From Enterovibrio baiacu (lineage in GTDB: Bacteria > Pseudomonadota > Gammaproteobacteria > Enterobacterales > Vibrionaceae), in contig NZ_SCHN01000005.1 of assembly GCF_004120195.1 (NCBI RefSeq), positions 372,001 through 436,000 on the forward strand: a DNA stretch of 64,000 nt. The letters run 5' to 3'. Positions 26,614 through 36,105 of this stretch are shown one piece after another. Each line of letters opens with the position of its first letter. Position 1 is the first letter of the stretch. The notes beneath the pieces were generated by a model. That model had not been told where the DNA came from and searched no databases. It saw only the letters and a list, made by a program, of their open reading frames with translations. Made by a program: the position numbers and the translations under genes.

Positions 26614-29478
26614 ATGACCGAATCACGCCTACTCGACCAACTTCAACCTCATGATGAGTTCGTGACGCGCCACAATGGCCCGCGCGAGACTGATCAAGCC
26701 GAGATGCTGCGTACCGTGAATGCCACGAGCCTTGAGCATTTGATTGAAGAAACGGTACCTGCTCACATTCGTCTGCCTCAGCCGCTTGAGCTAGACAATG
26801 CACTCAGCGAAGTCGCAATGCTCGACAAATTGAAGGCCATTGCCAGCAAGAATGTCATCAAGCAAAGCTTCATCGGCCAAGGTTACTACGGCACGCATAC
26901 GCCGACCCCTATTCTGCGCAACGTACTTGAGAATCCGGGTTGGTACACGGCGTACACGCCATACCAGCCAGAAATCTCTCAAGGTCGCCTTGAATCATTG
27001 CTGAACTTCCAGCAAATGGTGATGGATTTGACGGGCATGGAATTGGCGAATGCTTCGCTGCTTGATGAAGCCACCGCGGCTGCAGAAGCCATGACGCTAT
27101 GTAAGCGTGGTGGTAAGAGCAAGAGCAATACCTTCTTCGTTGCCGATGACGTTCACCCGCAAACCCTCGACGTGATTAAGACGCGTGCAGGTTTCATGGG
27201 CTTTGACGTGATCACTGGCGCGGCTGACTCTTTGCCACAGCACGATGTGTTTGGTGCGTTGCTGCAATACCCAGGTACAACAGGTCAAGTGCGTGATTTG
27301 ACGGATTTGATTGCCCAAGCACAAGCCAATAAAACGCTCGTCACTGTTGCGGCAGACCTGCTTTCTCTGGCGCTGCTAAAAGCACCGGGTGAGATGGGTG
27401 CAGATGTGGTCATCGGTTCAGCACAACGCTTCGGTGTGCCAATGGGTTACGGCGGTCCTCACGCGGCCTTTATGGCAACCCGTGACAAACTCAAGCGCAC
27501 CATGCCAGGTCGCGTTATCGGTGTGTCTATCGATAATAAAGGCAAACAAGCCCTGCGCATGGCAATGCAAACCCGCGAGCAGCACATTCGCCGTGAAAAA
27601 GCGACGTCGAACATTTGTACGGCTCAAGCGCTGTTGGCCAACATGGCTGCATTCTTCGCGGTTTACCACGGCCCTGACGGCCTCAAGAAAATCGCACGTC
27701 GTGTTCACCACCTCACCGCATTGGCGGCAGCCGCGTTCAATCACGCTGGCGTAGAAGTGGCATTCCATGATTTCTTTGACACCATCACGCTGAACACCGG
27801 TGACCAAACGGACGCACTGTTCCAAAAAGCACAAGATGCAGGCTATAACCTGCGTAAACTGGATGGTCAACTCGGTGTGAGTGTGGATGAAACCACCACG
27901 CTAGAAGACATCAACGGCCTGTTAGCCGCCATCACTGACGAAAGTGATGCGAGCCAATTCGCCGCGTCTATCGAAGCAGACGAGTTTGCAGCCATTCCAG
28001 AGTCTTGCCGTCGTAGCAGCGCGTACCTGACGCACCCAGTCTTCAATACACACCACAGCGAAACACAGCTGATGCGCTACATGAAGAAGCTTGAAAACAA
28101 AGACTTCTCATTGACGCACGGCATGATCCCGTTGGGTAGCTGTACCATGAAGCTGAACGCTGCCGCTGAAATGATCCCTGTCACGTGGCCGGAATTCGGT
28201 GCATTGCACCCGTTCGTACCAGCAGATCAAGCCTTGGGTTACACCGAGCTTGCTGACTCACTCAACAAAATGCTTTGTGAAATCACGGGCTACGATGAGA
28301 TGTCTTTGCAACCAAACTCAGGTGCTCAGGGCGAATACGCTGGCTTGATCGCGATTCAGCGTTACCACGAAAGCCGTGGCGATGCGCACCGCAACGTGTG
28401 TTTGATCCCAAGTTCTGCGCACGGTACAAACCCAGCGTCTGCTGCCATGGTGTCAATGAAAGTGGTTGTTGTGGGTTGTGATGACAACGGCAACATCGAT
28501 GTTGAAGATCTGAAAGCGAAGATTGAGAAGCATCGTGACAACCTCTCTTGCATCATGATCACCTACCCGTCAACGCACGGCGTATACGAAGAAGCAGTGC
28601 AGGAAGTATGTGAACGTGTTCATGAAGCGGGTGGTCAAGTATACCTTGATGGCGCAAACATGAACGCACAGGTTGGTCTTACTAGCCCAGGCTTTATCGG
28701 TTCAGACGTTTCTCACCTGAACTTGCACAAAACCTTCTGTATCCCTCACGGCGGTGGCGGTCCAGGTATGGGTCCTATCGGTGTGAAAGCGCACCTTGCG
28801 CCTTTCCTTCCGGGTCACACGGTAAACGGCACAGAATTCGCGGTATCCGCGGCGCAAATCGGCAGTGCGTCAATTTTGCCAATCTCATGGGCATACATTG
28901 CCATGATGGGCGAGCAAGGCCTGACCGAAGCCACTAAGGTCGCGATTTTGAGCGCGAACTACGTGATGGAGCGTCTGCGCCCTTACTACCCAGTCCTGTA
29001 CCGCGGTACACACGGTCGTATTGCCCACGAATGCATCATTGATATTCGTCCGCTGAAAGACGAATCCGGCATTAGCGAAGAAGATATCGCAAAACGCCTG
29101 ATGGACTATGGCTTCCACGCACCAACCATGTCATTCCCTGTTGCTGGCACGCTCATGATCGAGCCAACAGAAAGTGAAGACAAAGTGGAGTTGGATCGCT
29201 TCTGTGATGCCATGATTGCTATTCGTGAAGAGATCACGAAAGTGCAAGACGGCGAATGGCCATTGGAAAACAACCCATTGGTAAACGCGCCTCACACCCA
29301 ATCAGACTTGATGTCTGACGTGTGGGAACGTCCTTACACTCGCGAATTGGCATGCTTCCCAAGCGTTCAAGCGAAAGATGCGAAATACTGGCCAACGGTA
29401 AACCGTGTCGACAACGTGTATGGCGACCGTAACTTGATTTGCTCATGCCCGAGCATTGAAAGTTACATGGAAGACTGA
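26614..29478 (+). CDS. gcvP: Glycine dehydrogenase (decarboxylating), P protein
   Basis: 954 residues, the single-chain homodimeric form with tandem aminotransferase-fold halves. The PLP lysine is Lys706 in [16 protein letters not shown]; other signatures are [27 protein letters not shown] and [10 protein letters not shown]. It decarboxylates glycine and loads the aminomethyl group onto GcvH. AGGA lies 8 nt before the ATG. Last gene of the operon; a terminator follows at 29507. Confidence 0.97.
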   Translation: MTESRLLDQLQPHDEFVTRHNGPRETDQAEMLRTVNATSLEHLIEETVPAHIRLPQPLELDNALSEVAMLDKLKAIASKNVIKQSFIGQGYYGTHTPTPILRNVLENPGWYTAYTPYQPEISQGRLESLLNFQQMVMDLTGMELANASLLDEATAAAEAMTLCKRGGKSKSNTFFVADDVHPQTLDVIKTRAGFMGFDVITGAADSLPQHDVFGALLQYPGTTGQVRDLTDLIAQAQANKTLVTVAADLLSLALLKAPGEMGADVVIGSAQRFGVPMGYGGPHAAFMATRDKLKRTMPGRVIGVSIDNKGKQALRMAMQTREQHIRREKATSNICTAQALLANMAAFFAVYHGPDGLKKIARRVHHLTALAAAAFNHAGVEVAFHDFFDTITLNTGDQTDALFQKAQDAGYNLRKLDGQLGVSVDETTTLEDINGLLAAITDESDASQFAASIEADEFAAIPESCRRSSAYLTHPVFNTHHSETQLMRYMKKLENKDFSLTHGMIPLGSCTMKLNAAAEMIPVTWPEFGALHPFVPADQALGYTELADSLNKMLCEITGYDEMSLQPNSGAQGEYAGLIAIQRYHESRGDAHRNVCLIPSSAHGTNPASAAMVSMKVVVVGCDDNGNIDVEDLKAKIEKHRDNLSCIMITYPSTHGVYEEAVQEVCERVHEAGGQVYLDGANMNAQVGLTSPGFIGSDVSHLNLHKTFCIPHGGGGPGMGPIGVKAHLAPFLPGHTVNGTEFAVSAAQIGSASILPISWAYIAMMGEQGLTEATKVAILSANYVMERLRPYYPVLYRGTHGRIAHECIIDIRPLKDESGISEEDIAKRLMDYGFHAPTMSFPVAGTLMIEPTESEDKVELDRFCDAMIAIREEITKVQDGEWPLENNPLVNAPHTQSDLMSDVWERPYTRELACFPSVQAKDAKYWPTVNRVDNVYGDRNLICSCPSIESYMED

Positions 29479-29506
29479 TCAACACGCTACCGTTTTAAAC
29501 GAAACA

Positions 29507-29535
29507 AAAACGAGCCAATTTGGCTCGTTTTTTCT
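29507..29535 (+). terminator. Rho-independent terminator of sdaA-gcvH-gcvP
   Basis: AAAACGAGCCA-att-TGGCTCGTTTTTTC. Confidence 0.88.
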
Positions 29536-30055
29536 TTCATAAAGTTTGCATTATTAGTCATTGTGTAAATGCTGCATTTTTTTGTGTATGGAGTGTAATC
29601 AACTAACCACTTACCTATCACAGCTCACACTATCAACGCCGAACCGAGTACTGCAAGCCACTGGATTTACTGCATCTATGAGTCTACACGCCTTTAATTT
29701 CGCGCCATACACCGTATTTCATCCGCCCTTCTTCTGCGCCTAATTCTCAAAGTCACAGCGAAATCTAATACCAATCAGTATTTAATCGCTTTGTACAAAA
29801 AGAGAGACACTGCGTTGTCTAACCCTTGTATAAAATTTTTTCATGCCCCGCCTTGTTTTCGAGTCGGGTGTATAAGAGAACGCTTACGTACTCGCGGTGT
29901 CACCGTGGTTTGAAAAAACAGTATGTAAAGTAGCGACTACATAATAAGAGCAACGCACAGAGCCGGTTTGCAGTTACATTTCCGCGCAAAGCACTCAAAG
30001 CATTAGCCAGTTTGTACAACGTTTGGCGAGGGTTAGGAAAATTACTATCGAGAGC
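29536..30055. other. Intergenic region upstream of cqsS
   Basis: About 520 bp, AT-rich, with no frame that has a ribosome site and family resemblance. A TAATACCAATCAGTA-type stretch (29768-29782) resembles a word I associate with marine gammaproteobacterial intergenic regions. The cqsS promoter must lie here but no clear hexamers were found. Confidence 0.4.
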
Positions 30056-32107
30056 ATGGACGCGGCGTTTCGCAAGGTATATCAATATGCTGAGCCTAAT
30101 CTGACCTTAGTTGGCTGGATGGGGCTCATTGGTTTCCCTGCATATTTTGTGATTTGGCAATACATCTTCCCTCAACCCTATGAAAACCTACCGCTCCGCC
30201 TCTTCTGTTCTGTGCTCTTTCTGATGATTTTGTTCCGCAACAAGTTGAAGCTCTCGTGGCAAGATCACATGCACTTGTATTATCAAGTTGCTATGACCGT
30301 GTGCCTTCCCTTCTTCTTTTTCTTCATGCTCTTTATGAACGATTGGTCGAGCATTTGGCTGCTCTCATGCATGGCCGCGATTTTCGTTCATATATTGATG
30401 GTGCACATCACCCGGGTGATGTTTATCCAAACCTTTATTGGCATCACCCTCGCCATCTTCTTTGCGTGGGTTTGTAAGGGCTATCACCTCGCACTCACCA
30501 TGAACTGGACATACGTTCCTATCTTCCTGTTCATGTATTTGTTCGGCAATTTGTTCTACTTCCGCAATCAAATGGAACACGAAACCAAAGTCTCGATTGC
30601 GAAAGTATTCGGTGCAGGTATTGCTCACGAGATGCGTAATCCGCTCAGTGGGCTTTGCACCTCCATTGACTTGATTCAGGCCATTCTGCCTAACCCTAAC
30701 GACCAGAAGAAAGCTAACTACACACTCTCAGCGGAAGATGCGCTATTACTGCGTGAAATCAGCCATGATGCAATGAACATCATACGCGCGGGGAATGAGA
30801 CCATTGATCTGTTGCTGACCTCAATCGATGAGAACCGCGTGTCACGATCGACGTTCAAAAAGCACTCGGCGCAGCATGTGCTAGAAAATGCGATGACAAG
30901 TTTTGGCTATAAGAGCGCAACGGATCGTTTCTTGATTTCCATCGACATTCGGGATGAATTTGAATTTTTAGGCAGTGACACCCTACTCAAGTACGTTATC
31001 TACAATCTGTTTAAAAATGCCTTTCATCATCGAAGTGCAGAAAACTTCCACATCAATGTCACGCTGGAATCTGACGAGCGCGAAAGCCGCATCATCGTGA
31101 GAGACAATGGGTCAGGCATTCCAGAAGAAATCATCGAGCACATCTTCGACAATTTCTACACCACCGGGCGCTCGGGCAGTTATGGGCTAGGGTTACCTTT
31201 CTGTAAGAAGGTGATGGTGGCATTTGGCGGGAATATCTCATGCACTTCAGAGCTTGGGGCATGGTCAGAATTCACCTTGCACTTCCCCGCACTGAATTCT
31301 GACGAAGTTGATGTCATCGAGCGAAATGTCCTCCACCTGAAATCCATGCTGATTGTTAGCGACCAAAGCATTCTCACGTCCAAAGCGATTGATACAGGTA
31401 AAGCGCTGAGCATGCGCGTGGACAGCATGAGCACCCTTTCGATGCTGCAAAAGAAAGAACATGAGTTTGAGTACGATTTAATCTTTGTCGACTTGGAAAG
31501 CATGATCGCCAATGGTGATGTCCTGACACACATTGAACCGCTGCTCTCCTTTACCGAAGCGCGCATTGTTTATTTGTTCCAGCATTGTGCGACGGATTAT
31601 CAAACCAATGCGGTGTTTAATCCGGTGTGGATTGAAGCGCGCTCCTGGCTGCTCAATACGCCATCTGTTGTGAAAGGCCTGCTGTTTGATGCCACTGAGG
31701 AAGATGCAATGGCACCGCTCCAACGCGTGTTGGAACCTCAAAAGCACACCATTTTGGTGGTGGATGACAGCGAAACATTGCGAAAATTTACCGCGAAGCT
31801 TCTTGAGAAACTGGGCTTCAAAGTCATTCAGTGCAAAGACGGCGGCGAAGCCATTGAAACCTTGGATAACAAGCGCGTAGATTTGGTGCTCATGGACATT
31901 GAGATGCCGGTGATGGGCGGTGTAGAAGCCTCGCGTATTATTCGAGATTCAGGAAAGAGTTATTCCAGCGTGCCGATCATTGCGCACACCGGCGACAGTT
32001 CGAAGTCTACCCTCGATAAAGTCGCCTCCTCTGGCATGTCTGATTTTATCGTGAAACCTTCGGATAGAAAGCGCCTGCACGATAAAATCGCGACCTGGGT
32101 GTCCTGA
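30056..32107 (+). CDS. cqsS: CqsS, CAI-1 quorum-sensing hybrid histidine kinase
   Basis: 683 residues from the ATG at 30056, matching the MD..VYQYAEPNL start of Vibrio CqsS; the frame continues 11 codons upstream. Six transmembrane helices (about 15-170) form the CAI-1 sensor. HisKA His191 (GIAHEMRNPLSG) corresponds to V. cholerae His194, HATPase_c spans about 285-420, and the receiver has Asp614 (VLMDIEMP), matching Asp618. Without ligand the kinase phosphorylates LuxU; CAI-1 switches it to phosphatase. The tail-length selectivity position (Cys170 in V. cholerae) is Phe167 here, as in V. harveyi CqsS. Convergent with cqsA. Confidence 0.95.
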   Translation: MDAAFRKVYQYAEPNLTLVGWMGLIGFPAYFVIWQYIFPQPYENLPLRLFCSVLFLMILFRNKLKLSWQDHMHLYYQVAMTVCLPFFFFFMLFMNDWSSIWLLSCMAAIFVHILMVHITRVMFIQTFIGITLAIFFAWVCKGYHLALTMNWTYVPIFLFMYLFGNLFYFRNQMEHETKVSIAKVFGAGIAHEMRNPLSGLCTSIDLIQAILPNPNDQKKANYTLSAEDALLLREISHDAMNIIRAGNETIDLLLTSIDENRVSRSTFKKHSAQHVLENAMTSFGYKSATDRFLISIDIRDEFEFLGSDTLLKYVIYNLFKNAFHHRSAENFHINVTLESDERESRIIVRDNGSGIPEEIIEHIFDNFYTTGRSGSYGLGLPFCKKVMVAFGGNISCTSELGAWSEFTLHFPALNSDEVDVIERNVLHLKSMLIVSDQSILTSKAIDTGKALSMRVDSMSTLSMLQKKEHEFEYDLIFVDLESMIANGDVLTHIEPLLSFTEARIVYLFQHCATDYQTNAVFNPVWIEARSWLLNTPSVVKGLLFDATEEDAMAPLQRVLEPQKHTILVVDDSETLRKFTAKLLEKLGFKVIQCKDGGEAIETLDNKRVDLVLMDIEMPVMGGVEASRIIRDSGKSYSSVPIIAHTGDSSKSTLDKVASSGMSDFIVKPSDRKRLHDKIATWVS

Positions 32108-32114
32108 ACAAAAG

Positions 32115-32143
32115 AAAAGCTCAGCACAAGGCTGAGCTTTTAC
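32115..32143. terminator. Bidirectional terminator between cqsS and cqsA
   Basis: AAAAGCTCAGC-acaag-GCTGAGCTTTT, perfect 11-bp stem between convergent genes. Confidence 0.88.
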
Positions 32144-32176
32144 GTTAACGCGAATCTGTACGTTACAACTTTGAGA

Positions 32177-33358
32177 TCACACAAACGAGAGCTCAGCGCT
32201 GTCATACGCAGCTTGGCAAACCGTCAGCACATAATCGATGTCGCTGTTTGTCATATCAGCACTTAACGAGAAACGAATAATGGCCTTGTTTCTCGGTGTT
32301 GCTGGCCGACAAAACACAGAACCGAAGACATTTCTGTTTTCAAGAAAATCTCTCACGCGTTCAGTGTTCTTTTCGCAACCACATTCCAATGCAATGATTT
32401 GCGATTCGCTGCGCACCGTAAAGCCGATGTTTGTCAGCCCAGTACGTAGAATTTCCGCCACTTCAAAGAGCCGCTTTCGTTTGTCATCAGAACGTTGAAT
32501 AACGTCCAGCGTGGTTTCTAGCCTAACGATTTCTTGCGGCAGTACCGTCGAGCTAAAGATCGCTGGAAATGAAACAAATGGCAGCGCTTGCATCAGTTTA
32601 TCAGGGCCCATAATCGCACCCGCGCGGTAAGCAAACGCCTTTGCAAGACTGGTTGTGATGAAATCCACATCCTGCTCAAGCCCCAACTCCCTGACAAGGC
32701 CAGAGCCTTCAGGCCCGTGCGTTCCCAAGGAATGGGATTCATCTACCACCAGCGCGCAGTCAAACTCTTTTGCCACTTCGTAGATGGCTTCGAGCGGCGC
32801 AACCGTGCCGATTGTGCTGTAGACGGAATCCACCAAAATAATACCTGCACCATAACGTTTAACCTGCTTTCGCAGATGGGCAACGTTGTTGTGCATAAAT
32901 GGGCGGATTTTCCCTCCGGCAATTCTCGCACCTTCCCACATAGACATGTGCGCAAAGAAATCGATATACACCGGGGTTTCTGGGGCGCAAATGGTCTGTA
33001 GCAAGCCAATGTTCGCCGCCCAGCCAGACTGAGAAAGCACACAGCTTTCCATGCCAACATAGGTGGCGAGCCGTTTCTCGAGATCAGGCTTGGATGCCTC
33101 ATCTTGCAAAAAGACCGCCGACATCACGACGTTCTCATCACTGTTTGAGATAGCTTGCATGTGAGCAGACTGAATTTCATCGTTCAAAGACAAAGCAAGG
33201 TAGTCATTGCTTTGCATCGTTACGGCGTCGTGACTTGGTTTTTGACCCACAGGCAACGGAATGTTGTCGTTAAAGGGTTCAAACAAGTCTTGAACGAAGA
33301 AATTCAGGCGTTGTTCGATAAAAGAAGGGAGATCTTTGGTTCTCGGTTGATTGTGCAT
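32177..33358 (-). CDS. cqsA: CqsA, CAI-1 autoinducer synthase
   Basis: 393 residues (V. cholerae CqsA 389). Alpha-oxoamine-synthase-fold PLP enzyme: QSNDYLALS, SGWAANIGLLQT, YIDFFAHMSMWEGAR, the VDESHSLGTHG Asp/His pair and PLP Lys240 in TTSLAKAFAYRAG. It condenses S-adenosylmethionine with a medium-chain acyl-CoA to give the CAI-1 precursor. A strong AGGAAGAGG precedes the ATG. Together with cqsS it forms a complete CAI-1 send/receive pair; luxU/luxO are not in the window. Confidence 0.95.
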   Translation of the reverse strand: MHNQPRTKDLPSFIEQRLNFFVQDLFEPFNDNIPLPVGQKPSHDAVTMQSNDYLALSLNDEIQSAHMQAISNSDENVVMSAVFLQDEASKPDLEKRLATYVGMESCVLSQSGWAANIGLLQTICAPETPVYIDFFAHMSMWEGARIAGGKIRPFMHNNVAHLRKQVKRYGAGIILVDSVYSTIGTVAPLEAIYEVAKEFDCALVVDESHSLGTHGPEGSGLVRELGLEQDVDFITTSLAKAFAYRAGAIMGPDKLMQALPFVSFPAIFSSTVLPQEIVRLETTLDVIQRSDDKRKRLFEVAEILRTGLTNIGFTVRSESQIIALECGCEKNTERVRDFLENRNVFGSVFCRPATPRNKAIIRFSLSADMTNSDIDYVLTVCQAAYDSAELSFV

Positions 33359-33825
33359 AGTCTAGCCTCTTCCTGTTATAGAAAAACGCTGGCATTGACG
33401 CGTATGCCATTAGTAGGCTGATTATGACCGATGTAACAATAGTGAGGTTTTGTAAGTTTGGGAATCTTTACAATTTAGCAAAACATTGACTAGATTCTCG
33501 GCTTATTCAATGTCGCTATTTCAGGACGAAAAGCAGCGAGAATGCGGCTTTTGGCGATCCTAGATTTCTTCACAGCACGCTGCTTGACTTCTCTCTCAAT
33601 ACTGCTAATCACCCGTTTTTGTTCATTATTTTGGCGAAAACTGGTGCAAAAAATCGCGTCATAAACGCTGCAAGGGTGCCGATATAGGAGACAGGTGCTT
33701 AAGTTGTTAGGCAAAGAGAGGCCCAGGTTGCATAAGCCTATACCCACCGATTCGGTGCTCTTTCGTAAACGCGTTATGGACAGGTAAATGTTGAGCAAAA
33801 TTTAGCCATCAACAATCCGCAGACC
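33359..33825. other. Intergenic region upstream of cqsA
   Basis: 467 bp between the sigma-factor gene and cqsA, both minus strand. A 102-codon minus frame (33490-33798) has no ribosome site, signal or family resemblance and is not called. The cqsA promoter must lie here. Confidence 0.4.
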
Positions 33826-34368
33826 CTAGCAATACTTCCCGTTTTTTTGACGTGTTTCATAGTCAATAACACTGCCGTTTTTGTCGAGAGAGAGCTCACA
33901 GCAATCCTGAAACAGCGCATTGATTTTTTCGCGGCTTTTTTGCAAACGAGATTTCAAGGTGGAGTAATTGATCCCCTGCTCTTCCGCATAGGCTTTTTGG
34001 GATTTGCCGTGCAGGTCAATGGAAGTGAGCATCTCAGCATCTTCCGGAGGAAGCGCTTGAATAAACGGAAGCAAACACGACACAAGATCGTCACGCACCT
34101 GTTCTTTTTCACGCTCGAACCATAAGTCTTCTTGAGCGATGCGCTTTGAACGCCCTTTTTCGCGATAGAAATCGATAATGGCGTTATTGGCAACTTGGAA
34201 CAGCCAAGACTTCACTTTGGTTCTGTCTTTCACATCGTTGAGATGAAGGTAGGTTTTCAAAAGAATGTCTTGAAGAAGGTCGTCAACATCATCCGGGTTC
34301 GACACTTTTGCGTGGAGAAAGGCTTTTACGCTTGATTGATATTCATGCCAAACAGCTTCGATCGTCAT
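33826..34368 (-). CDS. ECF RNA polymerase sigma factor, SigZ-like
   Basis: 180 residues from the ATG at 34368 (AAGAG 7 nt upstream); the frame reaches 34467 without a better site. Sigma region 2 (VWHEYQSSVKAFLHAKV, DVDDLLQDILLKTYLHL, VKSWLFQVANNAIIDFYREK) and region 4 (LPPEDAEMLTSIDLHGKSQKAYAEEQGINYSTLKSRLQKSREKI) are clear. The C-terminal CCELSLDKNGSVIDYE tail is typical of the SigZ group. No complete anti-sigma gene is adjacent, although an anti-sigma-like remnant lies at 61.4 kb. It is 114 bp downstream of the glutathione synthetase gene in the same direction. Confidence 0.85.
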   Translation of the reverse strand: MTIEAVWHEYQSSVKAFLHAKVSNPDDVDDLLQDILLKTYLHLNDVKDRTKVKSWLFQVANNAIIDFYREKGRSKRIAQEDLWFEREKEQVRDDLVSCLLPFIQALPPEDAEMLTSIDLHGKSQKAYAEEQGINYSTLKSRLQKSREKINALFQDCCELSLDKNGSVIDYETRQKNGKYC

Positions 34369-34482
34369 CGTTTTACTCTTATTATTCGATAGCCGCGATA
34401 TTCCACGGCTATCGAGAAACCCAACAACGTCAACATGCGTGTTCAGCAAAACCTTGTTTGGGTACATCTACTTATAGGCATG

Positions 34483-36105
34483 CTAGTCGATAAGCGTGAT
34501 GGAATCGAGAATCCCCTTACCGCTATGAATGCCGCCTTCATTTTCTTTTGCTGGCTTACTACGCACTAAATACCCCGCATAACCTTCGAACTCAGTCACA
34601 GGTTTGCCGTCGTAATACGCGGTGAACAAGCCGATTTCACTGACAAGATCGTCCACCAGCGTTTGCTCACCATTACGCACAGCAATGGTTGGACGCTCAC
34701 GCTCATGGGGATACAAACGCTGCATCAATGCCCACGCATCATAATCTTCAGGTTTAAGTGTCGCTAATTTCGCTGAAATATCGTCACCAAACACGCAGTG
34801 ACCACCGCCCTCGCCTTGGTTCTTTAGTACCCACTCGCGCTTTTCAGCATCGCGGTTAAACCATGCAATTGCCTCGGCATGAATCGGCAACATATCTGCC
34901 AATACGCTTTTGACCAAGGTGGCATCTTCTTCACTCAATCCCCAGCGCGTGAGTTCTTGCGTGGTCATCATGGTGAGGATCATTTGCATGGTCTTGCTGG
35001 TGGCGAGTTGTTGACCGACTGTCGCGTTCACCGCCACGTTGTGCTGTTCAATGAACACACGCGTTTGGCTCAGGGTATGGCAGCAATTAGCTTCACGCAG
35101 TTCAGGCGCGAAATAGTCAGAATATTGGTAGCCAGCGCGAAGGTATACCACATCCACCGGGCCAATGTCTTTCAAGATCAGGCGTTGGTTTTCACCTGTC
35201 GAAAGCTGCGACGAAAGTTGGTCAAAGGTTCGACGAACGGTGCGCACACCACGCTGCTGCAGCGCAACCTCCAGCAAATGCTGGTCGTACACATTGTCTT
35301 CGTGATTCTGCACAACCATCAAGAAGGTGCGCTGTTCTTGTTGTTCAGTTGGCGTGCCATACGTTACGCGAATGTCTTGCGCTGCCGTCGCAATGCCGTG
35401 CGCCAGTTGTTCCAAACATGCATTATTCGCAGGTACAGCCGCTGGCGATTCCACCCAATCGCGATATATCTCAGGCCACTGTCTACGCATGTAATCGTGC
35501 ATTTCATTGGCGCGTTGACCAAATGGCCCCATGCCAGCAGCAATGCCGTTAAACTCAATCACTTTTGCGCCTTGTTGGCGGTCATCCATGAAATCAGTGC
35601 GCATCAGAAGCAGAGGCTTACGCAGCGCGGTTTTAGGCGCAGCTTCCGTGCCGTGGATCTGTGCGTGCATTTTCATCAAGCGACCAAAGAAGGGATCGGC
35701 GTTCGCCATGCTACTCAACGAAGACTGCAAGAAAGGCATGTCTTCAGACACCTTGCTGATAAGGTTTGTCAGCATCGGCGTCACTGTTTTCAAGTGCTCA
35801 AACACGCGACGTTTCATGGTCATCGGCGCAATGCTAAAAGGGCAATGGCGTGCAGTGCCATCGCTGTTTTTTATGGCAACACCGTGCATGATTTGCCACT
35901 CACAGACCTCATCGACGGTTTGTGTATTAAGGTATTGCTCTTCAACGCATTGTTTTTCGAGAATTGAAGTCTTCATCATGTCTACCATTTCACGTTTCAC
36001 GCACGCATTTGCGCGTTGTTGAATGCCGTTATAAAAGCCATTGGAAAGCGCACTCTCCATGGCCTCATGCTGTTGCCAAACCGAGATGGGCATTTTCAGT
36101 TTCAT
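34483..36105 (-). CDS. Eukaryotic-type glutathione synthetase
   Basis: 540 residues from the ATG at 36105 (weak AAGAAG before it); it overlaps the ABC-exporter gene by 41 bp. It resembles the eukaryotic GSS family (PF03199/PF03917), not bacterial GshB: IEFNGIAAGMGPFG (about 183-196), VVYLRAGYQYSDY (319-331), LATSKTMQ (367-374), the glycine-rich ATP loop KNQGEGGGHCVFGDDI (428-443) and the C-terminal substrate lid LVRSKPAKENEGG..GKGILDS (513-535). Expected reaction: gamma-Glu-Cys + Gly + ATP to glutathione, or a homologue with another C-terminal residue. It sits in a minus-strand set with a truncated gshA and an ABC exporter, suggesting a transferred thiol-peptide locus. Confidence 0.85.
   Translation of the reverse strand: MKLKMPISVWQQHEAMESALSNGFYNGIQQRANACVKREMVDMMKTSILEKQCVEEQYLNTQTVDEVCEWQIMHGVAIKNSDGTARHCPFSIAPMTMKRRVFEHLKTVTPMLTNLISKVSEDMPFLQSSLSSMANADPFFGRLMKMHAQIHGTEAAPKTALRKPLLLMRTDFMDDRQQGAKVIEFNGIAAGMGPFGQRANEMHDYMRRQWPEIYRDWVESPAAVPANNACLEQLAHGIATAAQDIRVTYGTPTEQQEQRTFLMVVQNHEDNVYDQHLLEVALQQRGVRTVRRTFDQLSSQLSTGENQRLILKDIGPVDVVYLRAGYQYSDYFAPELREANCCHTLSQTRVFIEQHNVAVNATVGQQLATSKTMQMILTMMTTQELTRWGLSEEDATLVKSVLADMLPIHAEAIAWFNRDAEKREWVLKNQGEGGGHCVFGDDISAKLATLKPEDYDAWALMQRLYPHERERPTIAVRNGEQTLVDDLVSEIGLFTAYYDGKPVTEFEGYAGYLVRSKPAKENEGGIHSGKGILDSITLID

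Noticed and set aside
29561-29743. 60-codon plus frame after gcvP
   Set aside because: No ribosome site, no domain, and codon use unlike neighbouring genes.
33490-33798. 102-codon minus frame between the sigma-factor and cqsA genes
   Set aside because: No ribosome site, unusual composition, no recognisable domain; more likely chance in a promoter region.
34879-35967. 362-codon plus frame opposite the glutathione synthetase gene
   Set aside because: Shadow of the real gene: Cys/His/Arg-rich translation, no start site, and the minus frame has clear enzyme motifs.
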